Shown here: one piece after another, positions 9,645 to 19,592 of the stretch
Layout of the letters: every line of letters begins with the position of its first letter
Position numbering within the stretch: the first letter of the stretch is position 1
Origin: Arsukibacterium sp.
Lineage (GTDB): Bacteria > Pseudomonadota > Gammaproteobacteria > Enterobacterales > Alteromonadaceae
NCBI RefSeq assembly: GCF_018402695.1
Contig: NZ_JAGYIM010000017.1
Location: forward strand, 1-56,073
Reading direction: 5' to 3'
DNA length: 56,073 nucleotides
Position numbers and translations under genes: made by a program
Notes under the pieces: model-generated
The model's input: only the letters and a program-made list of their open reading frames with translations
Told to the model about the DNA's origin: nothing
Databases searched by the model: none

Positions 9645-10415
9645 TTATACATTTTTTAGTTTTAACGGTATAGTTTTATCAATTAAATTAACATTACTTA
9701 TACTTTGCAACTTAACCAAAATACTGGTGACATTGTCTTTTGCGCCCGCTACCAATGTAGAATGCAACAAAGCTTTGCTGGCATCAGCAATATCATCATG
9801 TTGTAAATACTGATGAATTTCATGATCTGGCAGCTCTTTTGTTAAACCATCAGTGCACAGTAAAAACAAATCACCTGGTTGACATTCATCTGCGCAGACA
9901 GCAACCTCCAGTTCGCTATCCACCCCCACCGCCCGGGTAATGACGTTGGCCAATTCATGGCTTTCTGCCTCACTTGCGGCCAGTAAGCCCTGAGCTACCA
10001 TTTCATTTACCTGGCTGTGATCATGACTTAGTTGCCGGAGTTTATTGTTGCGAAGTAAGTAGCAGCGACTGTCACCAGCCCACAATAAATGGTAGCGGTC
10101 TTGCTGAATAAACAACACCACTACCGTCGAACCCGCCATCGAACCAAGTAATTGTTGCTTGCTGTATTGCACCAGCGCCTTATTGGCATTTTGCAGCGCC
10201 TGACTTAACATGGCCGGACTTAGCGCCGTGCCGGCACTGTCCACCAGAGTTTTTAACATATCCATCACCATCTGGCTGGCGACATCACCGGCAGCATGGC
10301 CCCCCATGCCATCAGCTACTGCCCAAACGCCAGCCTCGGGTAGTGCCAGGCAGGCATCTTCGTTAAGTTTTCTTACCAGGCCTTTATGGCTTTGCGCATG
10401 AAATGCAATTTGCAT
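9645..10415 (-). CDS. pppA: PppA, PP2C-type Ser/Thr phosphatase of the T6SS
   Basis: 256 residues from the ATG at 10415, which fits the family start (MQIAFHAQSHKGLVRKLNED). PP2C metal-binding motifs are present: the N-E-D near residue 19, VADGMGGHAAG, LLWAGDSRCYLL and FLLCTDGLTKELPD. PppA reverses threonine phosphorylation made by PpkA and so turns secretion off. The start lies inside the 3' end of tagF, indicating coupled translation. With ppkA, the FHA protein and TagF in the same locus, the full post-translational switch is present. Confidence 0.93.
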   Translation of the reverse strand: MQIAFHAQSHKGLVRKLNEDACLALPEAGVWAVADGMGGHAAGDVASQMVMDMLKTLVDSAGTALSPAMLSQALQNANKALVQYSKQQLLGSMAGSTVVVLFIQQDRYHLLWAGDSRCYLLRNNKLRQLSHDHSQVNEMVAQGLLAASEAESHELANVITRAVGVDSELEVAVCADECQPGDLFLLCTDGLTKELPDHEIHQYLQHDDIADASKALLHSTLVAGAKDNVTSILVKLQSISNVNLIDKTIPLKLKNV

Positions 10416-10434
10416 AGAACTGAAACCGTCCGGA

Positions 10435-11163
10435 TTAATATTGAATATGTTTTTGCTGCCAGTTCCAGCGGGACCAGTCGCCATCCAGCATCGCTGCATA
10501 CTGGCTTACCTGTGGTAACCCAGACGTTACCAGCAAGCAGGGCGCGACGTGCTCGGACCCTGTGGTCCACCAGAGGCAATACCGGGGGAATTGTTGCAGA
10601 TAACTTTGATGTAACAGCGCCAGGCTATCCAGTGGCTGACTTGCGCTGATGGTCCAGGCCTGACGAATCGCTTCGTTGTTACTCTGACTGACCGTCAGCC
10701 GTTTCGCCTCAGGCCAGGCTATTGACAGCCTGTCCAGATCTGACAACCATTGCTGCAAATGAAATCCTTCATCTAACGTAGCCAGGGCCTGCTGCTCCAG
10801 GCTGTCACACCAGCCATTTTCCTGCCATGCCTGTACCGGTGTCACCGCCAGTTCAGCGGCCAGGGTAAAAGGATAATGACGGCCAACCTGATCGACCGAG
10901 GGCATCAGCGTGCCTGCCATCGCCAGATCGCCACATACCCCGGGTGATAGCGCGAAATGCCATACCGGGCTGGTTAAGTAAGTTTCCAGCCAGGCTGCAC
11001 CCAGTTGTTCCCGGCTAACCGCCAGTACAGCTTGTAGCCATTCATTCCAGCTATCAACAAATGCTACCTCCAGGCTCTGGGCCAGAAAATCACCCTGGCT
11101 GGCAACTTTGCCACATATCCCTACCTGCACCGCCGCGCTTTTTACTACAGACTGGCCGGACAT
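10435..11163 (-). CDS. tagF: TagF (ImpM), T6SS repressor-type accessory protein
   Basis: 242 residues. The ImpM/TagF signature is at the N-terminus: VGICGKVASQGDFLAQSL, followed by FVDSWNEWLQAVL and WHFALSPGVCGDLAMAGTLMPSVDQVGRHYPFTL. TagF proteins hold the system off post-translationally by acting on the FHA protein in other species. The gene overlaps the 3' end of tssM by 19 bases and its 3' end overlaps the region of the pppA start, so tssM-tagF-pppA looks translationally linked. Confidence 0.93.
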   Translation of the reverse strand: MSGQSVVKSAAVQVGICGKVASQGDFLAQSLEVAFVDSWNEWLQAVLAVSREQLGAAWLETYLTSPVWHFALSPGVCGDLAMAGTLMPSVDQVGRHYPFTLAAELAVTPVQAWQENGWCDSLEQQALATLDEGFHLQQWLSDLDRLSIAWPEAKRLTVSQSNNEAIRQAWTISASQPLDSLALLHQSYLQQFPRYCLWWTTGSEHVAPCLLVTSGLPQVSQYAAMLDGDWSRWNWQQKHIQY

Positions 11164-14100
11164 GAAAAGGCCTCCAGCTCGTTGCTCCAGAACGGGGTAT
11201 TTACCGTATCGGGTACTAATTCCAGCCGTGCTTTGTTGCCCTGCACTGCCAGATGCAGCACTTTGTCGGCGCGGGTTTGTGGTCGCTCCCGGGTCAGTTC
11301 ATCCAGTAAACGAAACCAGGACCACTCCCCTGCATAACTGGCATTGGCAGACAAGCCGGCATTTGCCGGGGTAAACACCAGCCGGGTTTGCAGCTTATTG
11401 CGATCACCTGGCCAGTAGAACTGGCTGGAACGGGTTGGACCATGCCGGTAAGACAGTTCCTGGCCGTCTATATCCAGCATCAGATGGGTAATATGCCGGT
11501 CCAGAAATAGTGGTTTTAAGCTAAAACCCACTTTTAACTTCTGACTACCCTCTTCAAAGAAGGTGCTGCGAATACGCTGGGCACGCTGGAAGGTTTTAAG
11601 CACACCGGCATCCAGACCAATATCTTTTTTAAAGGTCCATTGGGTGCGGCTGGTATTAACAAAGGGGCTTAAGTAATCTTTGAAGAAGCTATCCAGGGTA
11701 CCGCCATAACCAAAGAACCGCTCAAAATCGCGTAGCTTAATATCTTCACTGGCCCGCCGGTCTAGCGGGTAGCGACCGGCAATTGCACCGCGATACTCGG
11801 TTAATACTTTACCTTGCCAGGCTTCATTTATATGCTGGCGACTGCCGCTGGCAAATAGCTGCGCGGTGTCGCTGGAAATATTGCCCAACCAGGTACTGAA
11901 CGGTGCCGGTACTTCACTGCGTAACCGGCGCAGCGCCACGTCCAGCTCATTACCTTCCTGTGAGTTCAGCTGGTTAGCATAAGCCTGCCGTGCCCTGCCA
12001 CCCGGCACATATAACCGCTCCAGATATTCATAGTAACGCCGTGTGGTCTGGCCTATCTGCTCCAGCTGGGTCGGTTCAATTGCCAACAGCGCCGAAAATG
12101 CGGCCTCAACTTCCTTGCCAGGTAGGCTGCGGCTGACGTCTGGCATCTCATCCGGCAGTACCCGGTTTAAACGGGTGGTTTGGCTGGAAAACTGGGTTTT
12201 TGCTACTTTGCCGGCAACATCGGCCGCCATATCCAGCTCGGCAGACTCAGGTAACTGGGTTAGCCTCAGGTTCTGTTGGGCTGCTTTAATAATATTCTGG
12301 ATCGGTTGCTCCGGCCCTGCCAGGATCTTGGTCTGGGCCAGGCCCTGCTCAACATTTGTTATGGGCTGCAACTCAATATCGTTTAACAGCTCTTGCCATA
12401 AGTAGACATAGTCCCGCATATAACGCATGGTTACCTGGGCAGACAAATCAGGGGGGCTTTGCTCGCTGGCACCTTCCATGTCATCACCATACACCCAGCT
12501 GTCAGCCATTAACTGGCGAATGATCCGGCGTTTTTCAATATTAAACACCCCATGAAAACCCTGATAGGTATACAAACCCGGGATCCCCTGACGCAGTGGT
12601 TTACCGCTGCGCCTGCTGAATAAGGTGACACTGTCGGTCGCCAGCACATCAGACAACCGAAAATCAGGAATATGACTCTCCATCAGCTCAGTACGGATCC
12701 GCTGATAAGCACGTTCAGCCAGTGGTACCGTCATCAGGAGGTCGCGGGTAGCAGCCACCACCACCTCATCATAACTGGCGCCCTGAATACCGGCCTGTAA
12801 CAAGGCATCCAGGTGGCTTTGCAGGGACAGTCTGAGCGGCTGATTAATTTCGGCCGGTAACATACGCTCGGTGTACTGAGCAAACCAGGCCTGCACCTGC
12901 TCTGTCTCAAACTGTGCCGGCTGGAAAATCATCAGGTAGGTTTTTAACGTTTCATATAAGTAGTCACGATGGTCGGCATGCTGCTGCATTTCAGTAATTA
13001 AACTTTGCAGTAAAAACGGCATAAAATCGGCATACAGTGCACGCTGATAAGCCGTTTTAGCAGATTGCCCCAGCTTATCACCCTGATAAAGCCCGAGGTT
13101 TTTCGGGCCATCGGCCGGTAGTAACCCGGCATAGCCTGCCGGCATATCCCGCAACACATTGAGCTGCTCATTCAGCTGCAGCATTGATTGCTGTGCTTGC
13201 TCTTGCTCAAGGCTCTGATAGTGCTGCAACGACACGGCAACCTCATCTACCAGCTGCCGGTTCCAGTTGTAGCTGGACGTCCAGGCACTGAGTAACCAGA
13301 CCGACGCCACTGCCGTCGCGGCTAGGGTACCGTGCCTGATCCAGCGATGTTTGGCTTTATGCTGCAGGTTAACCGAGGCCAGTTCACGCTCCGGTATAAC
13401 AATTTGCTCAAAAAACCGTTTCAGAAAGAAACTTTTACCTTCGCCGGTATGGCGGCGCAGTGGCGGTTCAGCCAGGCCAAAATTGCCGCCAAGCTGGGCC
13501 ACGACCCGATCTATCGGCTGGCCTTGTTGGGTTGCGCTGGCAATATAGACCCCGCGCAACATAGTGGCTTTCTCGAACGGATTAGGAGCAAAAATTTCTT
13601 TTAAAAAATCATCCGCCGCGCTTTGAATTAACCGCAGCTGGCGGGGGAACTCGTATATAGCTGCCCGGCTCTGTTGTTCACGTTCAGTTTGCAACCGACT
13701 ATACAATCGTTGATGCAGCCGGTTAATAATGGCGTGAAACTCTTTATTAAACTGGGCAACGACACCTTTTTCTTCATTTTCTGCTGCCAGCGCAAAGGTG
13801 GTTCCCCACACCTGTTCCCGGTCTTCTGGTGCTAAATCATCAAAGAACTCCGAGAAGCCGGCAATTAAATCGGCTTTGGTGAACATTACATAGACCGGAA
13901 AAGTCATGCCAAGCTGGTTCTGTAACTCCTGCACCCGTTGTTTTATCGCTCTGGCGTGTAAGTTACGCTCAGTCCGGGTTTGGTTTAGTAAGTCAGCCAG
14001 GCTGACAAACACTATTACCCCGTTTATTGGCCGGCGTGGCCGGTGCTTTCGCAACAACCCGAGAAAGCCCTGCCAGGCCGTCGCATCCTGCTGGGCATGA

Positions 14101-14690
14101 CTGTCCTGGGTGGTGTAACGTCCGGCAGTATCAATTAATACTGCCTGATCAGTAAACCACCAGTCGCACTGCCGGGTACCACCAATGCCTTCAATGGCGT
14201 CAACTCCCATTTGTTCTTTTAACGGAAACTCCAGCCCGGACTGTTGCAAAGCGGTGGTTTTGCCGGAGCCTGGTGGACCAATCAGCATGTACCAGGGTAG
14301 CTGGTAAATGTCGCGCGCTTTGCTAAAACGAGCATGCTTTAGAATATCCAGCGCTTTTTGCATCCGGCTGCGCAGTATTTCAATATCCCGTTTGGCCATT
14401 GCATCCTGCTGCTGTTGATCATCGCCATTAAGTAAGGTATCTACTGCCTGCTTGTTTGAGCGGTCTTCCTGCATACCACGAATGTAATGGCTGGCCCCCC
14501 AAATCAATGCAATCACCAGTAAGGTCACCAGCCTGGCAGTACTGCTGGCCAAGGGCTCCATGCCGGCGATAGCCACTAACGGCCCACCAAACCAAATCAA
14601 TAATGCCAGCGCAGTTAGTCCTAGTAAGGTAATAACCCAACCGGCTGTCAGAGCACGATGTAATGATTGAAAAAATCCCTTAATTTTCAT
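11145..14690 (-). CDS. tssM: TssM (IcmF), T6SS inner-membrane complex protein
   Basis: 1181 residues, normal for TssM. Two N-terminal membrane segments (residues about 17-40 and 52-70) precede a cytoplasmic NTPase-like domain with Walker A GPPGSGKTT at 138-146. A third membrane segment (WIRHGTLAATAVASVWLLSA, about residue 455) leads to the long periplasmic part with the C-terminal IcmF domain and a DUF1215-like beta end (YAGEWSWFRLLDEL). TssM spans the envelope with TssJ and TssL and forms the channel through which the needle is fired. The Walker motif is intact, unlike in some species. Confidence 0.96.
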   Translation of the reverse strand: MKIKGFFQSLHRALTAGWVITLLGLTALALLIWFGGPLVAIAGMEPLASSTARLVTLLVIALIWGASHYIRGMQEDRSNKQAVDTLLNGDDQQQQDAMAKRDIEILRSRMQKALDILKHARFSKARDIYQLPWYMLIGPPGSGKTTALQQSGLEFPLKEQMGVDAIEGIGGTRQCDWWFTDQAVLIDTAGRYTTQDSHAQQDATAWQGFLGLLRKHRPRRPINGVIVFVSLADLLNQTRTERNLHARAIKQRVQELQNQLGMTFPVYVMFTKADLIAGFSEFFDDLAPEDREQVWGTTFALAAENEEKGVVAQFNKEFHAIINRLHQRLYSRLQTEREQQSRAAIYEFPRQLRLIQSAADDFLKEIFAPNPFEKATMLRGVYIASATQQGQPIDRVVAQLGGNFGLAEPPLRRHTGEGKSFFLKRFFEQIVIPERELASVNLQHKAKHRWIRHGTLAATAVASVWLLSAWTSSYNWNRQLVDEVAVSLQHYQSLEQEQAQQSMLQLNEQLNVLRDMPAGYAGLLPADGPKNLGLYQGDKLGQSAKTAYQRALYADFMPFLLQSLITEMQQHADHRDYLYETLKTYLMIFQPAQFETEQVQAWFAQYTERMLPAEINQPLRLSLQSHLDALLQAGIQGASYDEVVVAATRDLLMTVPLAERAYQRIRTELMESHIPDFRLSDVLATDSVTLFSRRSGKPLRQGIPGLYTYQGFHGVFNIEKRRIIRQLMADSWVYGDDMEGASEQSPPDLSAQVTMRYMRDYVYLWQELLNDIELQPITNVEQGLAQTKILAGPEQPIQNIIKAAQQNLRLTQLPESAELDMAADVAGKVAKTQFSSQTTRLNRVLPDEMPDVSRSLPGKEVEAAFSALLAIEPTQLEQIGQTTRRYYEYLERLYVPGGRARQAYANQLNSQEGNELDVALRRLRSEVPAPFSTWLGNISSDTAQLFASGSRQHINEAWQGKVLTEYRGAIAGRYPLDRRASEDIKLRDFERFFGYGGTLDSFFKDYLSPFVNTSRTQWTFKKDIGLDAGVLKTFQRAQRIRSTFFEEGSQKLKVGFSLKPLFLDRHITHLMLDIDGQELSYRHGPTRSSQFYWPGDRNKLQTRLVFTPANAGLSANASYAGEWSWFRLLDELTRERPQTRADKVLHLAVQGNKARLELVPDTVNTPFWSNELEAFSCPASL

Positions 14691-14714
14691 AAACCTAACC
14701 CTTGAACTACGCTA

Positions 14715-16043
14715 TTACTCTAACAAGTCTATTTCAACACGCCGGTTCAGAGCGCGGTTCTCTGCCGAATCGTTTGGTGCTATCGGATCGGCTTCACCAC
14801 GTCCTTCCGGCCACAACCGGCCATGCAGCTGCCCACCGGTTGCCAGCGTATCAGCCATGGCATTGGCTCTGGCCAGCGACAAGTGCCAGTTTGACGGGTA
14901 TTTGCTGGTAAAAATTGGCAAGTCATCGGTGAAGCCGCTAACCAGGATACGGCCGTCAGTGCCTTCTAACGCCCGGGCAATTTTGCTGATAACCGGCTGA
15001 AAGCTCTCATTTATAGTGACGCCACCCGGTGTGAATAAATGATGTAAACCCACCCGGATCCGTACCCGATCAGGCAGCTCAATAACCTGCAACATGTCGC
15101 GGCGGATTTCGGTTTGTAGTAGCTGCTGTAAGCGGACCGCTTGCTGATGAATTTGGCCACTCTGACCTGATACCGAGTCAGGTTGCCAGTTCACCAGTGC
15201 GTTCAAGTCGCGGTGCACCTGGTCAGAGTAATTGTTAACCTGATAATTAAGATACATATAAACGCCAAGCAACAATGCGGCTACCACGGAGCACAATACC
15301 CACAGCGGCAGCCTGGTCTCCAGTGCCCCCGACTGCACCACATCACTTTGCCATTTCGGAGATAACTCCCGCGCAGGCTCTCCTCGTTGGCTGCGAATGG
15401 CCTTATAAGCGCGGTCTTTAATCAGCTCCAGTTTTTCAAAACCGCGATCTTCAACCCGCATTTTGCCAACAAAACCAAAGGACAGGCATAAATACTGCAA
15501 CTCCAGCAGCATCAGGTTATGCCCACTCTGGTTAATCGCGTTTTCCAGCAAGGTAAAAAAGTACTCGCCACCAAAGGTTTCATTGTGAAAGGTAGATAAC
15601 AAGCTCTCTGTCGCCCAGTCGCTGTTACCACCCCAGCTGGTATTCAGGACAACTTCATCAATAAAACAGCACAGGGTATAACGGGCCTGCTCAATAACCT
15701 CAGCTGCTATGCCTTTACTGCGCAAGCGTTGCTCGTACTGGGTAATCAGATTAACACACTGTTTTTTCAAGCCATTGACATCGTTGTGGCTGGCAGTACT
15801 GCGAATGGGCGCCACCAGCGAAAACAATACCGCGGCTTCATCAACCAGCACGTTGTCACTGACAGATAACGTTTGCGGCCCCTGCCCGCTGAGAGTACTG
15901 CGATTACCGGTAGCAATCCGGGTTTTATCATTATCTACACTGGCGTTGCCCAGGGCGACAGGACGCACAGCTATGCTGGGACTGGCCTCGGGCCGGCTGC
16001 TGCGCCCCCCTGGTCGCGGTTTCATAATGGTTTGATCAGACAT
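14715..16043 (-). CDS. tssL: TssL (DotU/ImpK) with C-terminal OmpA-like domain
   Basis: 442 residues. A low-complexity N-terminus carries DNDKTRIA (residues 37-44, Thr41), nearly the same motif as in PpkA. The DotU domain follows (YTLCCFIDEVVLNTSWG), then one membrane segment (LWVLCSVVAALLLGVYMYL) and a periplasmic OmpA-like peptidoglycan-binding domain (ILVSGFTDDLP...LSLARANAMADTL...). This is the fused, peptidoglycan-anchoring form of TssL. It forms the membrane complex with TssM and TssJ. The N-terminal Thr motif is a candidate PpkA target and FHA docking site, as known for Agrobacterium TssL. Confidence 0.96.
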   Translation of the reverse strand: MSDQTIMKPRPGGRSSRPEASPSIAVRPVALGNASVDNDKTRIATGNRSTLSGQGPQTLSVSDNVLVDEAAVLFSLVAPIRSTASHNDVNGLKKQCVNLITQYEQRLRSKGIAAEVIEQARYTLCCFIDEVVLNTSWGGNSDWATESLLSTFHNETFGGEYFFTLLENAINQSGHNLMLLELQYLCLSFGFVGKMRVEDRGFEKLELIKDRAYKAIRSQRGEPARELSPKWQSDVVQSGALETRLPLWVLCSVVAALLLGVYMYLNYQVNNYSDQVHRDLNALVNWQPDSVSGQSGQIHQQAVRLQQLLQTEIRRDMLQVIELPDRVRIRVGLHHLFTPGGVTINESFQPVISKIARALEGTDGRILVSGFTDDLPIFTSKYPSNWHLSLARANAMADTLATGGQLHGRLWPEGRGEADPIAPNDSAENRALNRRVEIDLLE

Positions 16044-16062
16044 TGCCTTCCATCCCTGTTAA

Positions 16063-17391
16063 TCAGGCTTTAATTGCCCAGAGTTCCAGCTTTAAGCCGG
16101 GATAATTGCCCGACAAATGCAATGCCAGGGCGCCACTGTTCGCCAGCCGCTGCCAGTAAATGCTGCTTTTATCCAGCTGGAAATAGTGGTAACCGGCGTG
16201 ATAAGGCACTTGTCTGGGTGCAACCGGCAAACCGGTTACTGCGATACCGGGTAACTGGTTATTAACCAATTCGCGAATATGTTCAACCGGGCCAATTTTC
16301 AGTCTGGCCGGCAAATGTTTGCGGATATCTTCTGCTGGTAAATCGGCACTTACCGCCAACACAAACTGGGCGTATTCCAGCAGGGTTTTATCGGTTAGTG
16401 GTGATACTAAAATGCCAAATTTAGCCTGCTCCAGCGGCAAAGCCTGGGCCGTTTGCTCCAGCACCACACTCAGTGTCTGATTCATAATGACCGCTAAGTT
16501 ACCAAAAACCATGGTCAGCTCATCATGGACATAAGCCGGGAATTCAGGCGGCCTTTTTTCCTTGCTGGTAAAGGTTGCCAGCTCTCCCAGCATGGATACC
16601 ATCAATTGGTAAAAGCTCAGCGGATTACTGCCATCAACTTGTTGCCAGTGTTTTAACAGCGGCTCATACCGATTAAGTACCTGCAACATCAGAAAGTCGG
16701 CAATAGAGCTGCTGGTTCCCTGGCCTTTGCTTATCCGGCCACTTAACGCCTGCGCCCGCTGATTAAGCATGCCTAAAGACTCGTTAATCAGTGCTTTTAA
16801 GGTTGGATTTCGTTGCACATTAAGCACAGGCGGTATGAACTTATCATCCAGTTTAACCTCGCCCTGCTCGGTCACTTCTCTTACTCTGGCGATGGCAAAA
16901 CCAACAAAACCACTTCGATCATCACTCTCCAGCTTTAGCATCAGCCGCAGCCTGGCTAATTGCAGCGTCTCGACTGAAGCCTCGGCCAAACTGGTATCAG
17001 TAAGGTTATGATCTGCAAATTGAAAACGGGTTATCTGGCTGCTTTGCTGCTCAGCAATGTTAAGACCATTCACTTTATCGACGGCCAGACATAAATATAC
17101 CTGCTGGTCGCGACAGCCCTTGGCAATGCTCAGCGGTGCTGGTAAGGGTTCAATATCAGGTAAATCAAGCAAGGTACCGTCAGGTAAAATACCGCGCAGA
17201 CTGGTCAGGCCAAACTGACTGAATTTTAAACACTGACTGTCCAGTTGGTAGTCATAAACTCCCCAGCAAAATGGCGCCAGCTGCGACTGGCGGCTTTGCT
17301 GACTGTACTGCAAATGACGTTCATGCTGCTGAAAGTGTTGCGGCCGTAAAAACATGCCCTCTGACCAGGCAATTTTACTGAATTCACTCAT
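16063..17391 (-). CDS. tssK: TssK (ImpJ), T6SS baseplate-membrane adaptor
   Basis: 442 residues with the classic start KIAWSEGMFLRPQHFQQHERH and the shoulder-domain segments GILPDGTLLDLPD and LLDLPDIEPLP. The C-terminal half includes the region that binds TssL/TssM (FGILVSPLTDKTLLEYAQFVL). TssK trimers connect the TssEFG wedge to the membrane complex. The gene lies between tssL (19-base gap) and tssJ (30-base gap) in the leftward operon. Confidence 0.96.
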   Translation of the reverse strand: MSEFSKIAWSEGMFLRPQHFQQHERHLQYSQQSRQSQLAPFCWGVYDYQLDSQCLKFSQFGLTSLRGILPDGTLLDLPDIEPLPAPLSIAKGCRDQQVYLCLAVDKVNGLNIAEQQSSQITRFQFADHNLTDTSLAEASVETLQLARLRLMLKLESDDRSGFVGFAIARVREVTEQGEVKLDDKFIPPVLNVQRNPTLKALINESLGMLNQRAQALSGRISKGQGTSSSIADFLMLQVLNRYEPLLKHWQQVDGSNPLSFYQLMVSMLGELATFTSKEKRPPEFPAYVHDELTMVFGNLAVIMNQTLSVVLEQTAQALPLEQAKFGILVSPLTDKTLLEYAQFVLAVSADLPAEDIRKHLPARLKIGPVEHIRELVNNQLPGIAVTGLPVAPRQVPYHAGYHYFQLDKSSIYWQRLANSGALALHLSGNYPGLKLELWAIKA

Positions 17392-17421
17392 TAGCTTATT
17401 ACTCCGGGCTAACTGCCGCTG

Positions 17422-17907
17422 CTAGCGGGCTGGCCGCTCCAAATCATGTTCACGGATATACACGGCAAGCTTGTCTACATAGACGTAAAAGTCGTCATAA
17501 CCGGTTGGCTTTACGTCAACCACGGCACGCCAGCGCGCGCCTTCAATATCACGATAAGCCGCAATCACCGCAACTGCCTTGGTGGTCGGTAACAACGTCA
17601 TTTTGTATTCGGTACGCTGGCCTGGTTCGAATACCAGTTCATCAATTTTCAGTAAATCGGTGCGCAGCGTCTGCTCCGGGTCATCATACAGTGCAAAAAA
17701 ATCCTGGTTTTCAAATACCGTTTTTGATGCCAGTTCGTATACTCTTATAATCACCGGTGACGGCCGCTCGTCGGCATCGGGGTTAATATCATCAGCTACC
17801 CTGAAATGGAGGGTGGTGGATGGTGGAAAAGTTGAATAGACAGCCTGACAGCCAGCTAACAAGGTTGTAGTTAACATGACTAATACCAGCAGGTAGATCC
17901 GTTTCAT
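17422..17907 (-). CDS. tssJ: TssJ, T6SS outer-membrane lipoprotein
   Basis: 161 residues from the ATG at 17907, preferred over 17922 because GGAG lies about nine bases upstream and the signal peptide then starts MKRIYLLVLVML. The lipobox is TLLAGC. The body is the small transthyretin-like beta sandwich typical of TssJ (LHFRVADDINPDADERPSPV, VIRVYEL, VFEPGQRTEY, AVIAAYRD). TssJ anchors TssM to the outer membrane. It precedes tssK. Confidence 0.94.
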   Translation of the reverse strand: MKRIYLLVLVMLTTTLLAGCQAVYSTFPPSTTLHFRVADDINPDADERPSPVIIRVYELASKTVFENQDFFALYDDPEQTLRTDLLKIDELVFEPGQRTEYKMTLLPTTKAVAVIAAYRDIEGARWRAVVDVKPTGYDDFYVYVDKLAVYIREHDLERPAR

Positions 17908-17929
17908 AAGTGACAACTCCATTGCTCTG

Positions 17930-19240
17930 TCATTTTTGGTTATTTTTAGCCGGGTTGGCTAAATAGTGTTCATAGGCATGGATAAAGTCATCATTTACCC
18001 CACCCTTTGCAGTGCGCGTCACCTCACTTAGGAGCTCCTGATGTAACGCCTGATATAAATTCCAGTAGCGGCAGTAGCGCTGAGCCGGGTTCACTTTATC
18101 AATAAAACTGGAGCCAAAATCCCGTTGCTCAATCAATTCAGGAGTCAGCTGAGCCAGTAATCCCTGCATAGCGCCTGCAGCACCTGCGACAATAGCGGCC
18201 TCATGCTGGCTGATATCGGCAAAAGCTGCGGTAATGGCCTGGCGCGGCCCCATAAAGCTGCTGGCATTGTGGTTAAATAAGTTGTGAAACGCCTCACTGA
18301 CGCTGGCAGAAAATTTCAGCGGGTTATTTTCCCGCTGCTGAAAGGTAGTCTGGTTTACCCGCAGGGTATTTTTCATCTCTGAACGCGAGCGCATCACATC
18401 AATAATGCCATGCAATGACGCCTGCAATGCTTCGCCTAACTGGCCCCACCAAACCGGATTCTGTAATTGCTGCTCTGCGGGAGCGGGTACGTTCAACGCA
18501 CTGAGAAACGCCTGCAAACACTGCTCAGCATTGGCTGATTGGCTCTGAGAAACAGGCTCCAGCGCTCGGGCAGCAGTATCAGGTTTCATCTCTGGCGTTG
18601 CCAGATTGAGCGGTTCATCAGGTAAAGTGTGCGGTTGCCATTGCGGTTGCCAGTCATCGGGGATCAGGCTTTGCGGCGGCGCAAAGCTTTCACTCATCAT
18701 ATCGTTCTGTGCCAGCACGTCGTTATCCTGGCGTACCAGACTGTCCACAACCGATATACCAACTGTTGCCATGCCAGCTGCTACCGGGCCGGCTCCGCTG
18801 TCATTAACATAATCAGCCATGGCTAAGTCACTGACAGGTAATCCCTGAGCGGATACGCAGGCATCAGCGTGTGTCGGAATATCGATAGCGTTGTGGTCTG
18901 AAGCAGAAATAATAGCGACTTTAATTTCATAATCGCCAAGACATAATAAATCGCCATCGACCAGCAAGTGCTTCTGGCCATTGCCAAGCGGGGTTACCGA
19001 GCGGTTAACAAACAAACCATTGGTTGAACTGTCCGTTATCCAGAAGCTGTTAGCGTTATAACTTACCTGGCCATGAATACTGGATACCACCCGTTCCGGA
19101 TCCGGTAAATGCCAATCAGCATGCTCTGCCCGGCCAAGGGTACCGCCGCTGCCGTCAAAGCGTTTCACCGCTACCTGACGTGGTGATAAGCGGTGATAAC
19201 TTAACACCGTCAGTTCCAGTAACATATCCGTCTGACTCAC
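17930..19240 (-). CDS. tagH: FHA-domain T6SS protein (TagH/ImpI)
   Basis: 436 residues, and the first gene of the leftward operon. The N-terminal FHA domain shows GTLGRAEHADWHLPDPERVV, SSIHGQVSY and TDSSTNGLFVN, including the Arg, Ser and His that bind phosphothreonine. A poorly conserved linker follows. The C-terminal domain (FLSALNVPAP..., MRSRSEMKNTLRVNQTTFQQRENNPLKFS) is the TagH/ImpI family domain. FHA proteins read the threonine phosphorylation produced by PpkA and switch on assembly. Transcription starts in the 350-base region shared with ppkA. Confidence 0.93.
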   Translation of the reverse strand: MSQTDMLLELTVLSYHRLSPRQVAVKRFDGSGGTLGRAEHADWHLPDPERVVSSIHGQVSYNANSFWITDSSTNGLFVNRSVTPLGNGQKHLLVDGDLLCLGDYEIKVAIISASDHNAIDIPTHADACVSAQGLPVSDLAMADYVNDSGAGPVAAGMATVGISVVDSLVRQDNDVLAQNDMMSESFAPPQSLIPDDWQPQWQPHTLPDEPLNLATPEMKPDTAARALEPVSQSQSANAEQCLQAFLSALNVPAPAEQQLQNPVWWGQLGEALQASLHGIIDVMRSRSEMKNTLRVNQTTFQQRENNPLKFSASVSEAFHNLFNHNASSFMGPRQAITAAFADISQHEAAIVAGAAGAMQGLLAQLTPELIEQRDFGSSFIDKVNPAQRYCRYWNLYQALHQELLSEVTRTAKGGVNDDFIHAYEHYLANPAKNNQK

Positions 19241-19592
19241 TTAACACTCCCTGCCAGCATTGCATTACTTAACTACATTTAATTTAACAAAAGTTGCAGC
19301 GGCAAAGATTAGTGTCTAAAAAGAACCATGTCAATATATATCTTGTTTACATAAATGCAATTATGCTTGATGTTTTTTCATCTAAAGCTAAAATAGCCGG
19401 ACATTAAACACTACATGACAGCTGTAAAGTCACTGCCAGACGTAGCTTAGCTAATGCAAACAGTTAATTTGTCACTTATTTGTAAAGACAGTCTATTTAC
19501 AATGCCTGCTTAGTTGTAAACGGGCATATAAGTAATAAGGAAGTGACAGCTGTGCAGCGACTAGAGCAATAAACCAGAAGGTAACCACTGAG
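19241..19592. promoter_or_regulatory. Divergent control region between tagH and ppkA
   Basis: 352 AT-rich bases between two divergently read T6SS units, so both promoters must lie here. I see the 7-mer TTGTAAA at 19480-19486 and 19514-19520 and its inverse TTTACAA at 19496-19502, giving two overlapping inverted repeats. The 10-mer TGACAGCTGT occurs directly repeated at 19416-19425 and 19544-19553. These are candidate operators for a regulator that I cannot name. A weak AGAAGG-type ribosome site precedes the ppkA ATG. Confidence 0.6.
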
